Assembly (NCBI RefSeq): GCF_029258205.1
Contig: NZ_JARHZJ010000042.1
Span: 1-64,000 of the forward strand
Direction: 5' to 3'
Origin: Clostridium sp.
Lineage (GTDB): Bacteria > Bacillota > Clostridia > Clostridiales > Clostridiaceae
DNA length: 64,000 nucleotides
Below are positions 32,889 through 42,920 of this stretch, piece after piece. Made by a program: the position numbers and the translations under genes. Positions within the stretch are counted from its first letter, which is position 1. Each line of letters opens with the position of its first letter. Under the pieces are notes generated by a model. It saw only the letters and a list, made by a program, of their open reading frames with translations. It did not search any database and was not told where the DNA came from.

Positions 32889-34295
32889 CTATGCTTCTTC
32901 AAAAAATGCCTTATAACATTTTTTAGTTTCATATAAATCTGCTTTAGATGCTACTTCTAAAGGTGCATGCATATTTTGTAATGCTACTCCACAGTCAATA
33001 ACTTCCATATTGTATTGAGCTAAGATATAAGCGATTGTCCCACCGCCTCCTTGATCTACCTTTCCAAGTTCTGCAGTTTGCCATATAACGCCATTCTTAT
33101 CCATTATGCTTCTTAAATGAGCTATATATTCCGCATTAGCATCATTACAACCTGATTTTCCTCTAGCACCTGTATATTTGCTAAACACTACTCCATGTCC
33201 AAAATAAGCTGTATTTTTCTTTTCACATACAGAAGGATAGTTTGGATCAAAAGCTGCAGTAACATCAGCTGATAACATCATTGAATTTTGAAGACATCTT
33301 CTAAGTTTCAACTCAGAATATTCTCCTTTTCTATCCATAAGTTCTGCAATTAAATTTTCAAAAAATCTTGATTGCATACCTGTAGCTCCAACACTACCTA
33401 TTTCTTCTTTATCAACCAATAATGCTATACATGTTTTATCAACACTTTCTAACTCCATTAAAGCTTCTGCTGATGTATATGCACATATTCTATCATCATG
33501 TCCATAAGCTAAAATCATACTTCTATCCAAACCATAATCTCTTGCTTTACCAGCAGGAACTACTTCTAATTCAGCTGATACAAAATCCTCTTCAGTTATA
33601 CCATATTTTTCATTTAATAAAACTAAGATATTAGCCTTAACAGCTTCTTTTTCATCAGTTCCCTTTAATGGCATACTTCCTACTAAAACATTTAAATCTT
33701 CTCCTTCTACTACTTTAGCTCCTTTTTTATCCATTTGATCTGCTGATAAATGGGCTAGAAGATCTGAAATTCCTAAAACAGGATCATTTTCATCTTCACC
33801 TATTTTAATATCTACCTTAGTACCATCTTTTTTTATAACAACACCATGTATTGCTAATGGTATAGTTACCCATTGATATTTTTTTATTCCTCCGTAATAA
33901 TGAGTATCTAATAATGCTAATCCTGAATCTTCATATAATGGATTTTGTTTAACATCTATTCTTGGAGAATCTATGTGAGCTCCTATTATTCTTAATCCAT
34001 TTTCTAATAGTTCTGACCCTAATTTTATTAAAGTTATTGTTTTATCCATATTTATAGAATAAAGTTTATCCCCAACTTCAACTTTTTCTTTATTTTTAAC
34101 AACTTCATCAAAATTTTTAAATCCTTTACTTTCTGCCATATCTGCTAAAACCTTAACACATTCTCTCTCAGTTTTCGCTACTGACATAAACTCTCTATAT
34201 CTATCACTTAATGAAAATAACTTTTTTAAATCCTGCTCTTCATACTTTGTCCATGCATTTTCATATTCTTTTTTTAAAACTTTTATATCTTTCAT
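32889..34295 (-). CDS. M18-family aminopeptidase
   Basis: 468 residues from ATG 34295 (GGAGGGC upstream). A dinuclear zinc aminopeptidase of the aspartyl aminopeptidase (M18) family, which trims N-terminal residues from peptides in the cytoplasm. Metal ligands and catalysts: IIGAHIDSPRID, ALLVDKEEIGS with the Glu pair, SADVTAAFDPNYP, and C-terminal DCGVALQNMHAPLEVASK. TGARGKSGCNDANAEYIA is typical of the family. The gene is flanked by the dispersed hairpin repeat on its 3' side. Confidence 0.93.
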   Translation of the reverse strand: MKDIKVLKKEYENAWTKYEEQDLKKLFSLSDRYREFMSVAKTERECVKVLADMAESKGFKNFDEVVKNKEKVEVGDKLYSINMDKTITLIKLGSELLENGLRIIGAHIDSPRIDVKQNPLYEDSGLALLDTHYYGGIKKYQWVTIPLAIHGVVIKKDGTKVDIKIGEDENDPVLGISDLLAHLSADQMDKKGAKVVEGEDLNVLVGSMPLKGTDEKEAVKANILVLLNEKYGITEEDFVSAELEVVPAGKARDYGLDRSMILAYGHDDRICAYTSAEALMELESVDKTCIALLVDKEEIGSVGATGMQSRFFENLIAELMDRKGEYSELKLRRCLQNSMMLSADVTAAFDPNYPSVCEKKNTAYFGHGVVFSKYTGARGKSGCNDANAEYIAHLRSIMDKNGVIWQTAELGKVDQGGGGTIAYILAQYNMEVIDCGVALQNMHAPLEVASKADLYETKKCYKAFFEEA

Positions 34296-34361
34296 AATAT
34301 AGCCCTCCAATCTATTTTATCTTCTAATTAAATTTTATATTTCCGATAATCTTTTGTAAAA

Positions 34362-35291
34362 TTATAGAAATTTCCTTATTTTAAATACCAATAACAGGAT
34401 TAATGCAATTAAACTTAATATAATAACTAAAATATAAAACCCATAAGGACATGTTTTAAAAGGCATACATTCAAAGCTCATAGAAAATATAGCTGTTATT
34501 AATTCTAGTGGTAAAAAAACTGCTGTTATTATTGTAAATACCTTCATTAATTCATTTGTCTTGTTAGCTAGTTCTGACTCATATGCTTCTCTTACAATGG
34601 CTAATTCCTGTGATAATGTATCTAATGATGTAATTAATTTTTCTATTTTACTATTTATATTTCTAAAATAAACTTTATTCGCTTCTCCTATGACTTCATT
34701 TTCATCTATAACAAGTGTATCTCCAATATATCTAATTGGCTTTATTAGTTTTCTAAGCTTATAGACTTCTCTTCTTATAAATAATAAGGAATTTAAATGT
34801 TTGCTTTCAGGATTTTTAAGTATTTCTAACTCAATCTTATCTCCTTCAGTTTCTAAATTAGATATTATATTATAATTATTTACTATTAACCTATCTAAAA
34901 TATAATAAAGAATAATAGATGGACTCTTATCTAATTTAAATAGCTGACAATTTTTTTCTTCTTTTATGTCTTCAATTAAATCATATAGAAGTGATATTTT
35001 ACTCTTATAAACAGTAACTATAAAACTCTTCCCTAAAAATATATCTAGTTCTTTAGATATAATTTGCTTTTCAATTTGCTCTATTACATTAATTAAAATA
35101 AATGTATAATCCCTGAAACAGTCTATTCTTTGTTCCTGTTTATAATCAATACATTCATTTATACACTCATAAGAAAACATTTTTTCTAAAAGATTAACTT
35201 CATCTTCTTCCATTAAAATCCATGCTAAAAACTCATTCTTTTTCCATTCTTTAACTACTTTAAAATTTTCTTCAATATTAAATATAACCAT
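34362..35291 (-). CDS. CorA-like metal transporter with an altered GMN motif
   Basis: 309 residues: a large cytoplasmic N-terminal domain, a long helix (about 205-255), and two C-terminal membrane segments (about 252-272 and 286-306), as in CorA/MgtE-like 2-TM-GxN channels. The expected selectivity motif GMN at the end of TM1 reads S270-M271-S272 (AIFSMSFECMP). The rest of the loop, FECMP, matches CorA (NFEHMPE). It may transport an ion other than Mg or be inactive. AAAGGTGATGAT precedes the ATG. HprK lies 44 bp upstream. Confidence 0.85.
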   Translation of the reverse strand: MVIFNIEENFKVVKEWKKNEFLAWILMEEDEVNLLEKMFSYECINECIDYKQEQRIDCFRDYTFILINVIEQIEKQIISKELDIFLGKSFIVTVYKSKISLLYDLIEDIKEEKNCQLFKLDKSPSIILYYILDRLIVNNYNIISNLETEGDKIELEILKNPESKHLNSLLFIRREVYKLRKLIKPIRYIGDTLVIDENEVIGEANKVYFRNINSKIEKLITSLDTLSQELAIVREAYESELANKTNELMKVFTIITAVFLPLELITAIFSMSFECMPFKTCPYGFYILVIILSLIALILLLVFKIRKFL

Positions 35292-35335
35292 ATCATCACC
35301 TTTAATTCTGATATGATTATAGTTTATACTTTTTA

Positions 35336-36259
35336 TTAAATTTTACTCTCTTTTTCCATGCTTTCAAGCATTCTTTTTTCAATTATATCAACCGGTGAAA
35401 TATCTGACATACGTTGATATCTATAGTTAGCTGCCGCAGCTTCTATTATTACTGCTATATTTCTTCCAGGTCTTATTGGAACTCTTAATTTTTTAACTTT
35501 AACACCTAATATATCTTGATATTCGTCGTTTACACCTAATCTATCATAATCTCCATCATCTTTCCAATGCTCAAAATCAATTATTATCTTTATCTCTTTA
35601 GAATTTAAAATTGAACTTAATCCATATAATGCTGATACATCTATTATTCCCATACCCCTAACTTCAAGCATTCCGAATGTTATATCTGGTGATCTACCTA
35701 TTAAATCTCCATCTATTTCTTTTATATCAACAGCATCATCAGTTACTAATCTATGTCCTCTTTTAATAAGTTCTAATGCAGTTTCACTTTTACCTATACC
35801 ACTTTCCCCTGTAATTAACATTCCTATACCATATACATCAACAAGAACACCATGTAATCTTGTCTCAGGAGCCATTTTATCTGATAAATACATTGTGATT
35901 TTGCTTATAAACTTAGTAGTTACCATTTCACTTCTAAGAATCCATAAACTTCTCTTTCTAGCTGCTTTTAAAAGTTCCTCATGTATCTCTAACCCTCTAG
36001 TTATTATAAGACAAGATATATCAAATGAAAAAAATTTGTTCAATCTCTTTTTTCTAAGATCTGGAGACATATCTTCTAAAAAGCTCCATTCTGCTTTTCC
36101 TATAACTTGAATTCTTTCTGGAGCAAAATAGTTATAAAAGCCAGCTAATTGTAATCCTGGTCTATTTACATCACTAACATTTATAGGGACATTCTCTTCG
36201 CCAGTTTGAATTACTTCTAAACTAAAGTCCTTTATTAACTTTTCTATTGTAACACCCAC
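35336..36259 (-). CDS. hprK: HPr kinase/phosphorylase
   Basis: 307 residues starting at GTG 36259 (MGVTIEKLIKDF), which has AAGGGTGAT upstream; the longer frame to 36268 begins inside that site. It phosphorylates HPr at Ser46 and reverses this, controlling CcpA-dependent carbon catabolite repression. N-terminal domain about 1-130; the P-loop GESGIGKS is at 151-158 with catalytic His136; the K/P-loop region is VPIRPGRNIAVIIEAAAANYR. It follows the DUF896 gene by 11 bp and is likely co-transcribed with it. Confidence 0.97.
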   Translation of the reverse strand: MGVTIEKLIKDFSLEVIQTGEENVPINVSDVNRPGLQLAGFYNYFAPERIQVIGKAEWSFLEDMSPDLRKKRLNKFFSFDISCLIITRGLEIHEELLKAARKRSLWILRSEMVTTKFISKITMYLSDKMAPETRLHGVLVDVYGIGMLITGESGIGKSETALELIKRGHRLVTDDAVDIKEIDGDLIGRSPDITFGMLEVRGMGIIDVSALYGLSSILNSKEIKIIIDFEHWKDDGDYDRLGVNDEYQDILGVKVKKLRVPIRPGRNIAVIIEAAAANYRYQRMSDISPVDIIEKRMLESMEKESKI

Positions 36260-36270
36260 ATAAATCACCC

Positions 36271-36450
36271 TTAATTTTTCTTATTTTTCGGCTCAATTCC
36301 TTTTAACTGTTCTCTTAAGTTGCTTTTAAATCTATTTATATACTCTTTTCTAAGTTCTTCTCTTTCTTTATGTTCATCCTCTGATAAACCTTCTTCTTTA
36401 AGCTTCTTGTGTAATTCATTTATTCTTTTTGTTAATTCATCTATTTTCAT
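36271..36450 (-). CDS. DUF896 (YnzC-like) small protein
   Basis: 59 residues, MKIDELTKRINELHKKLKEE..., ending GIEPKNKKN. This is the small helical-hairpin family DUF896, linked in Bacillus with the SOS-induced YneA region, whose function is not settled. Heptad-like leucines and high charge predict two long helices. GGAGA lies upstream of the ATG at 36450. The stop is 11 bp before hprK. The gene is too short for ordinary ORF thresholds but the family sequence is clear. Confidence 0.85.
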   Translation of the reverse strand: MKIDELTKRINELHKKLKEEGLSEDEHKEREELRKEYINRFKSNLREQLKGIEPKNKKN

Positions 36451-36744
36451 CTTTATTCTCCTTTTAATATAACTTTAATTTATTTATAATATTATTTTAC
36501 ATTTGTATGTATTTTTTAGCAACAATCTTTCTTAATAAAATCTTCATTAAATTAAAATTAAATTATGATACATATAAAAATTATATATATTATGTAAAAT
36601 TCTTTGAAATTTTCTCCTATTTTAATTGTAATATATTTCAAAAAAAATTTTTTTATTTTATAATATTTCTAGAAACTTTTGTAATATAGCAAAACTCACA
36701 TTACTATTGACATAATTTATATTTGTATTTAAGGGTGAGAAATT

Positions 36745-37767
36745 ATGAATAATAAAAAAATAAATTTTAAAAATATGAACAATTCAGATAAAATCAAATT
36801 AATAAATAACTCTTTAGTTTTAGATGGAATTTCTCTTAAAGAACTTTCAAAAAAAATAGATATACAAAAGAAAGATATACTAAAATTCATGAATGAAGAA
36901 GGTTTTTTATTTGACAATATAGATGGATATTTTAAAAAATCTAAAGAAACATCTACTTCAATAAATATAAAACATTCAATTGAAATAAGTGAAAACTCCA
37001 TTCCTTCAACACTTGAACGTGAGGATGTTCAATCTATAATAGATTCTATAAACGAAAAATTAAACATAAAAAATATTGAAACTAATAATATATTATTGCC
37101 TGAAATTAAACCAATTGAAGAAGTTAGTATTTCTAAGAAAGATAATACAGAATATAATACCAAATCTTCTCAAAGTATGACTTTAGAAATACCTAAAATC
37201 TCTAGAACAGCTAGAAGAAAAAAAATTAAAAAATCTATCTTTAAAAGGCTAATTTCACATGTAAAAGATAGGTTTTCTAAAATATTTTTAGTAAAAAAGA
37301 AAGAAAATCAATCCTCTTCTATAAAGAAAGAATCTACTGATAATTTAAATAATAAAAAATTTAATATAGAATCTACTAATAGTAATAGTTTAGATGAAGT
37401 TGCTATAGAAAAACTTTCTGTACCTAATAATTTAGAGACAAATTCTTATTACCTTAATAATAAAAGTAAGTTACCTTTTGAAATAAAAATTCCTAAAAAT
37501 TTTAAAGGTATAAGAAGATTTCCTAAAGTAAATTATTACTTAAATGAAATAAGTTTTTTAAATTCAGAGGAATATTCCTTAGAATACTTAAAAAAAGACT
37601 TTAAAGATCTAAACCTTAATTCTGATTTTATAAAAAATATAAATTCTGATTCCTTAGAAAATAACAGTACTGAATCTTTAGAAAAGCGTGTATGTAATCT
37701 TGAAAAGAAAATAAATGAACTTGAAGAATTTTTCTTAGAAATTTTTCAAGCAATTTCAAATAAATAA
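36745..37767 (+). CDS. Hypothetical protein: N-terminal HTH-like element, basic middle, C-terminal coiled coil
   Basis: 340 residues, unrecognised. AAGGGTGAGAAATT precedes the ATG. Residues 26-52 (LDGISLKELSKKIDIQKKDI, then LKFMNEEG) have the spacing of a helix-turn-helix. Residues 150-190 are strongly basic (RTARRKKIKKSIFKRLI, VKKKENQ). A low-complexity Ser/Asn/Lys region follows, then a compact segment around 245-275 (LPFEIKIPKNFKGIRRFP). The C-terminus (SLEKRVCNLEKKINELEEFF) is a coiled coil. No signal peptide or membrane segment. It could be a nucleic-acid-binding or structural protein; I will not name a function. It is alone, transcribed away from the hprK group. Confidence 0.7.
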   Translation: MNNKKINFKNMNNSDKIKLINNSLVLDGISLKELSKKIDIQKKDILKFMNEEGFLFDNIDGYFKKSKETSTSINIKHSIEISENSIPSTLEREDVQSIIDSINEKLNIKNIETNNILLPEIKPIEEVSISKKDNTEYNTKSSQSMTLEIPKISRTARRKKIKKSIFKRLISHVKDRFSKIFLVKKKENQSSSIKKESTDNLNNKKFNIESTNSNSLDEVAIEKLSVPNNLETNSYYLNNKSKLPFEIKIPKNFKGIRRFPKVNYYLNEISFLNSEEYSLEYLKKDFKDLNLNSDFIKNINSDSLENNSTESLEKRVCNLEKKINELEEFFLEIFQAISNK

Positions 37768-37890
37768 TTACTAAAAAATCTATTTATTACTTAATAGAAA
37801 CTGTACTTAGAAAAACCATTGAGAATTTTGTTAATAATTGAAAATATTAAACTAGTAAATAAAAGATAAAATAGCATTTACCACAAAATT

Positions 37891-38505
37891 CTATTTTATC
37901 TTTTCCATTCTATATCCAATTTCTTTATTCGCTAAGTCATATCCTTCTTCTATCATTTCATCTTCATTCTTTTCATTACCTATAAGTGAATCTATTGTGA
38001 TTTGCCTCCTATCCTTAAAGTACTTATCTAAAAGCATATTTTCTATTTCTCTTTGATTACATATTGAATAATCATGGAGTATATGATTAACCTTAAATCC
38101 ATGCTTTTCTAATTCTCTTCCAACTAATATACTCCTATGACATCTTATAGGTTCCTGCATAGCACCTAATAAAGCTATTCTATATCCTTTACTTATTCCT
38201 ATTTTAAGTCTCTCTATTCCATTTTTAAAAGATTCCTCATTAATAACCTTATGAAAATCAGCATAGCCATCTTTATTGTAAGATATTTTACTCTCTCTCT
38301 TTGCTGCAAATTCCTTTGCCATATAGATATATGTAAATCCTAAGTCACTTAAAGTTTTTTGAATTGTTTCTTTATTGTATTGTACATTATATTTAGAATA
38401 AGGTATTCCTCTTATATCTACTACACAATTTATGTTATATTTATTTAGCATATCAACAAGTCTACTTAAATCATAATTAGAATGTCCTATAGTATATACT
38501 TCCAT
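37891..38505 (-). CDS. DUF488 family protein
   Basis: 204 residues; GGAGG lies upstream of the ATG. N-terminal MEVYTIGHSNYDLSRLVDML, then VVDIRGIPYSKYN, LLGAMQEPIRCHRSILVG with the conserved Cys-His-Arg, and LEKHGFKVNHILHD. These are the marks of DUF488, a Rossmann-like domain of unknown biochemical role, proposed to be nuclease- or phosphatase-like. Single gene. Confidence 0.9.
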   Translation of the reverse strand: MEVYTIGHSNYDLSRLVDMLNKYNINCVVDIRGIPYSKYNVQYNKETIQKTLSDLGFTYIYMAKEFAAKRESKISYNKDGYADFHKVINEESFKNGIERLKIGISKGYRIALLGAMQEPIRCHRSILVGRELEKHGFKVNHILHDYSICNQREIENMLLDKYFKDRRQITIDSLIGNEKNEDEMIEEGYDLANKEIGYRMEKIK

Positions 38506-38563
38506 ATAAAATCCTCCAAAATTTAATTATAATACTCACTTAAAAGCAGTATAAACATAAAAA

Positions 38564-38591
38564 AAGGTTGTAAGACTAATCTTACAACCTT
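38564..38591 (-). terminator. Terminator after the zinc-ribbon gene
   Basis: AAGGTTGTAAGA and its complement (38580-38591 and 38564-38575) flank a 4-nt loop; the minus strand continues with seven U's. Confidence 0.92.
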
Positions 38592-38606
38592 ATAATAAAC
38601 AAATTA

Positions 38607-38762
38607 TTATCTATTGTTTCTTTGAGCTTTTCTTGCTCTTCTACAATCTAAACATCTTACTGGATCATTTTCAAATCCTTTTTCTTTGTAGAAAGCTTGC
38701 TCTCCCTCAGTGAATATGAACTCTGCTCCACAGTCTTTACATTTTAATGTTTTATCTGCCAT
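38607..38762 (-). CDS. Small zinc-ribbon protein (zf-trcl type)
   Basis: 51 residues: MADKTLKCKDCGAEFIFTEG, then EQAFYKEKGFENDPVRCLDC and RRARKAQRNNR. Two CxxC pairs (Cys8/11, Cys37/40) bind one zinc. The family is common in firmicutes; some members are called CxxC-x17-CxxC proteins. Function unknown, probably nucleic-acid or protein binding, given the basic tail. GGAGG precedes the ATG, and a strong terminator follows, so it is monocistronic. Confidence 0.9.
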   Translation of the reverse strand: MADKTLKCKDCGAEFIFTEGEQAFYKEKGFENDPVRCLDCRRARKAQRNNR

Positions 38763-38936
38763 TTTGACATCCTCCTTAAATTTAAAGATTTAAATGGATT
38801 AATAAAAATTTTCTTTAAGTTTAAGGAAAATTTTATTCATCTTTTAAAGCTTTTCTATTATGTTATTATAATACCACCAATAAATTAACATTGCAAGTCT
38901 TTTATTTAGCGTTGTATTAAAATTCTTAAAATCAAA

Positions 38937-40595
38937 TTATAAAGCTAAGAATTTTTGGAATCTTTCTCTTACTTCTTCTTCTCCCATAATTTGCATTATT
39001 GTATAAAGGTCTGGAGTATTAGCTCTATGTGTTAAAGCTGCTCTTACAGCTCCCGCAACATCAGAAACCATTCCTTTGTATTCTTCTGGATTCTTTTTAT
39101 ATTTCTTTCTATCAGTAGCATATCCTAATTCTACAGCAACTTCTTTTAAATCTGAGAACCAAGTATCCTTATCTGTATTGAAATTATATGCTTTTGCATA
39201 AGCTTCTATTATTCTTTTAGCTTCTTCTAATTCTAAAGTTTTTGGTAATTCAACATCATTAGCTGTTTCCTTATCAAATAACTCATCAAAGAAATAGAAT
39301 ATTTTTTCTCTTACTTCATCCCATTTAGCAAAGTCTTTTCTTGGCTTTGGACCTTCTTTATCTATATTGAATACTTCTTTCATCATAGATTCTTTAGAAG
39401 TAACTAAATCATACATTTCTTTATCATATTCTTTAGCCCAGTTTGTATATAAATCATAAACTACTTCTGGTTTCATTTTACATATAACATCTTTACTTAC
39501 ATCATTTAATTTAACTAAATCAAATAAAGCTCCACTCTTACTCATTTTATCTAGTTCAACTTTGTAATCATGATAATCTGCATCTGGATTTTCAGCTCTC
39601 CATTCTTCAAAAGCTGAGTTTATTATATTTAAAAGATATTCAATAACTGATTGAGATGGATATCCTTTTTCGCTGTAATAACTTACTGCACTTTCTGGAT
39701 CTTTTCTCTTTGATAATTTTCTTTTTGAACTTCCATCCATTTTCATTATTGTTGGAATATGAGCATACTTAGGTGCTTCTACTCCTAAAACTTCAAACAT
39801 TTGAAGATGTATTGGAAGTGATGATAACCATTCTTCTCCTCTTATAACATGAGTAGTTCTCATTAATGTATCATCTATAGCATGAGCAAAGTGATAAGTT
39901 GGAAGACCATCACCTTTTATTATTACTACATCTTGAAGATTTTCTGGGAATGAAACCTCTCCCTTTATCATGTCATGAGCAACAACTCTCTTTTCAGGAT
40001 TTCCAGGTGACTTCATTCTTATAACATAATTTTCACCAGATTCAATTCTTTTTATAGCCTCTTCTGGTGATAAATCTCTATATTTAGCAAACTCTCCATA
40101 ACATCCTGGAGTTAATTTTTCTGCAATTTGTTTTTCTCTTAAAGCTTCTAATTCTTCAGAAGTCATAAAGCATGGATAAGCTAATCCTTTTCTTAAAAGG
40201 TCTTTAACAAAAGCTCTATAGATATCAGCTCTTTCACTTTGTTTATATGGTGCATAAGCTCCCTTTTCTGAATTTTCACCAGTTATTCCTTCATCAAAAT
40301 CCATTCCAAAGTTATGCATAGTTTTTATAGTATCATCTATAGCACCTTCAACTTCTCTCTTTTGATCAGTATCTTCTATTCTTAAGTAGAAGATTCCATC
40401 ACTTTGATGAGCTAATCTTTCATTTATTAATGAAGCAAAAACTCCTCCTATATGCTGAAATCCAGTTGGACTTGGTGCATATCTTAATACTTTAGCACCA
40501 TCTTTTAAATCTCTCTTTGGGTATTTTTCAAAATAATATTCCGGTGTTTTGTCTATGTTTGGGAATATTAAATTAGCTAAATTTTCATAACTCAT
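38937..40595 (-). CDS. gltX: Glutamyl-tRNA synthetase (long form, GlnRS-like class I)
   Basis: 552 residues from ATG 40595; the GTG 9 nt upstream sits in the AAAGGAAAG binding site. Class I signatures: [13 protein letters not shown] (HIGH-like) and [12 protein letters not shown] (KMSKS-like). The length and KMSKS surroundings match the clostridial GltX type rather than the 480-residue form. It charges tRNA-Glu for translation and as precursor of tetrapyrrole synthesis. A T-box leader controls it. Confidence 0.94.
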   Translation of the reverse strand: MSYENLANLIFPNIDKTPEYYFEKYPKRDLKDGAKVLRYAPSPTGFQHIGGVFASLINERLAHQSDGIFYLRIEDTDQKREVEGAIDDTIKTMHNFGMDFDEGITGENSEKGAYAPYKQSERADIYRAFVKDLLRKGLAYPCFMTSEELEALREKQIAEKLTPGCYGEFAKYRDLSPEEAIKRIESGENYVIRMKSPGNPEKRVVAHDMIKGEVSFPENLQDVVIIKGDGLPTYHFAHAIDDTLMRTTHVIRGEEWLSSLPIHLQMFEVLGVEAPKYAHIPTIMKMDGSSKRKLSKRKDPESAVSYYSEKGYPSQSVIEYLLNIINSAFEEWRAENPDADYHDYKVELDKMSKSGALFDLVKLNDVSKDVICKMKPEVVYDLYTNWAKEYDKEMYDLVTSKESMMKEVFNIDKEGPKPRKDFAKWDEVREKIFYFFDELFDKETANDVELPKTLELEEAKRIIEAYAKAYNFNTDKDTWFSDLKEVAVELGYATDRKKYKKNPEEYKGMVSDVAGAVRAALTHRANTPDLYTIMQIMGEEEVRERFQKFLAL

Positions 40596-40633
40596 TCTTT
40601 TCACTTTCCTTTCTAAATTTATGTAATAAAAAA

Positions 40634-40880
40634 AAGTCTTTCGTCCTAAAAATTAGGACGAAAGACTTAACTTCCGCGTTACCACCTAAATTAGTTAGCT
40701 AAGCTAACTCACTCATAATCAATTAAGGGAATTACCCCTAGACCTACTCCTTAAATCTTAAGATTTTCAGTCTAAGCTCCGAAGCTTCTTTCTATAAGAT
40801 TATTTTTTAGGCTCTCACCCTCCCTAAATCGCTTTAAAACAATTGCTTTATATACTCTTCTTCATCATAGCAATAAAATA
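40634..40880 (-). promoter_or_regulatory. T-box riboswitch (glutamate)
   Basis: The minus strand carries the T-box GGTGGTAACGCGGAAGTT (about 40686-40669), the AG-bulge region GGGAGGGTGAGAGCC in stem I (about 40825-40811) and a probable specifier GAA in GACTGAAAATC (about 40770). A terminator AAGTCTTTCGTCCTAA / TTAGGACGAAAGACTT with eight U's follows (40669-40630). Uncharged tRNA-Glu should pair with GAA and the T-box and allow gltX transcription. Confidence 0.93.
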
Positions 40881-40881
40881 T

Positions 40882-41225
40882 TTCATTTTAAATAACAAAC
40901 TCTATTATATCAGATTCTTTAAAGTTGTAAACAAAAATATTACCACTATCAAATATAATTATTATACCATAAATAACCTATTACTATTATTTATGGCATT
41001 TCATTTCTTATAAAATATCCTTATTGAAATTATTGATATTTAACTTTTATCTTTATATATTTTTCTATTTAAATATAATAAATATACCCATACTGTATTT
41101 ATTATAAAGTTAATAAAATAGTACATTTACTAAAAGCTCATTTATATTATTCTGTTAAAGTTATATTTTAATATACTAATTAAATTAACATATTAAACTT
41201 TCATAAAATTAATATATTCCTTTAC
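40882..41225. other. AT-rich intergenic region
   Basis: About 340 bp upstream of the T-box leader. It must hold the gltX promoter, but I see no conserved element or ORF. Confidence 0.5.
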
Positions 41226-42905
41226 TTAAATATTCACCTTACTTTTTATAGATTTCTGTAAAAATTCATTCCAAATTCTAAGATTCACTTTATCTTTTAA
41301 AAGTTTATATCTAATATTAGAATCTTGAAAAGAAACATTGCATATATTACTTCTAATAATCCAAATCTTTAGTAAAAAGCTTAATTTCTTAGAATAACAC
41401 TCAATTTCCTTTGTTAGATAATCATTATAAATATTAATATTGCTACAACTTATGATTTCCTCAATCTCTTTTTTATTATATATCTTAAGATCATCTTGAA
41501 TATAATTTTCTTCTTCTCCTAAAAACCATGTCCACAAAATATACTCATATTCCTGTAAAGTGAAAATAATATCTTTATCATCTAAATGTTCTTTTAAATT
41601 CCATAAAGGAATTATACTATTCCCAAATAAATATTTAGATGCAAAGCTATCACACTGAAAACCTAGTAGATTATAAAAAAGAGATTGCATAGAAAAACTT
41701 TTGTCTTTGTTATTAATTAAATATTGTATTATTTCATTTTTATTACTACATGAATTCTTTAAATTCTCTATAAAATATATTAATAATGGAGCCTTAGTAT
41801 AATGTAAAAACTCTATTTTACCATGACTTCCTATGCTTCCCTCTTCCATAGGAATTATTCTAAATCTACTTGGTTCTTTTAAAGTCATGTATAAATATCT
41901 AGTATATAAATTTGCCATTTCTTTTTTAAAATTTATAGCTAGTTTTTCTTTTATTCCATTTTCTAAGGATTGTAAAGCCAAGTTTTCATAATAAGTAGCT
42001 AATCCCTCTGTTAGCCAAAGATTTGGAGGAAGATGATAAACTCTTGATTTTAAAGAATCATCCATAAAGGCATGAAAAATTCTATGAGATAACAATTGCC
42101 AATCTCTTTTTTTATTCATATCAAAAGTAGCACTTATAACATTTTTTCCGCTTCCACCTAATATATAAGAGTTTTTCTTTTTGCTCTTTCTAAGTAAAAC
42201 TATATTTAAATCTTTCTTATTAAGAGAATCTATTTTAAATAAATTATAATAATAATCACAAATATACTTTATATTTCTTACAATATCTCCTTTAATACTG
42301 TCATTTAAAAATGAAATTTCAATATTACTATATAAATGTACTTCTCCATAGTTTTCCTTTAAAACTATTTCTTCAAAAAAACCAAAGGTATATGAAGATT
42401 TCATTATTTCATATATATTACTCCAAGTAACATCTACACACTTTGACTTAAAATCACTTTCTTTAAAAGGAATTATACTTTTATAATCTTTTTTACTATA
42501 AACCTCACTATTTAGCTCCTCTATAAGTTTGGTAAAGTCTATTTCTAGTCTACAATTTAACTTTAGATCATCATTCATTGTAAGCATTTCAACTGGTAAT
42601 AGAAGTATTTGTTCACCCATAAAGCTTATTAAATCCTCTGCTATTTCTCCCCCATTTCCATGCTTTCCTAAGCTACCTACCAAAGCCTCATATTCTAAAA
42701 TCAAATCTTTGCTTTTATTATTAATATATATAAAGTTTGAATCACAATAAAATTCACCTATGCACTTTATATTATTTATTTTTGTTTTACCCTTATAAAG
42801 CTGAATTTCTCTTAAATTAACATCTTTAATCTTAAGCCTTATGTTTAAACACTCTTCTTTATTTAAACTTTTCCTTACTAAGAATTTAATATCTCCATAT
42901 TCCAT
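41226..42905 (-). CDS. Gluzincin (M1/M61-like) peptidase relative with HExxH replaced by HRxxH
   Basis: 559 residues, no signal peptide or membrane segment. The N-terminal 200 residues are beta-rich. The core has LLSHRIFHAFMDDSL (residues 272-286) where zinc peptidases have HExxH, and PPNLWLTEGLATYYE with Glu300, the usual third zinc ligand. Both histidines and the distal glutamate remain, but the catalytic glutamate is Arg275, so metal binding may persist without peptidase activity. The C-terminal 200 residues are helical. GGAGAG precedes the ATG. The family is recognised by motif layout only. Confidence 0.7.
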   Translation of the reverse strand: MEYGDIKFLVRKSLNKEECLNIRLKIKDVNLREIQLYKGKTKINNIKCIGEFYCDSNFIYINNKSKDLILEYEALVGSLGKHGNGGEIAEDLISFMGEQILLLPVEMLTMNDDLKLNCRLEIDFTKLIEELNSEVYSKKDYKSIIPFKESDFKSKCVDVTWSNIYEIMKSSYTFGFFEEIVLKENYGEVHLYSNIEISFLNDSIKGDIVRNIKYICDYYYNLFKIDSLNKKDLNIVLLRKSKKKNSYILGGSGKNVISATFDMNKKRDWQLLSHRIFHAFMDDSLKSRVYHLPPNLWLTEGLATYYENLALQSLENGIKEKLAINFKKEMANLYTRYLYMTLKEPSRFRIIPMEEGSIGSHGKIEFLHYTKAPLLIYFIENLKNSCSNKNEIIQYLINNKDKSFSMQSLFYNLLGFQCDSFASKYLFGNSIIPLWNLKEHLDDKDIIFTLQEYEYILWTWFLGEEENYIQDDLKIYNKKEIEEIISCSNINIYNDYLTKEIECYSKKLSFLLKIWIIRSNICNVSFQDSNIRYKLLKDKVNLRIWNEFLQKSIKSKVNI

Positions 42906-42920
42906 TTATACTCTCCTAAT

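Noticed and set aside
38937-40595. gltX as a pseudogene or fusion because of its extra length
   Set aside because: Both class I signatures are present and the 550-residue form is a known clostridial type.
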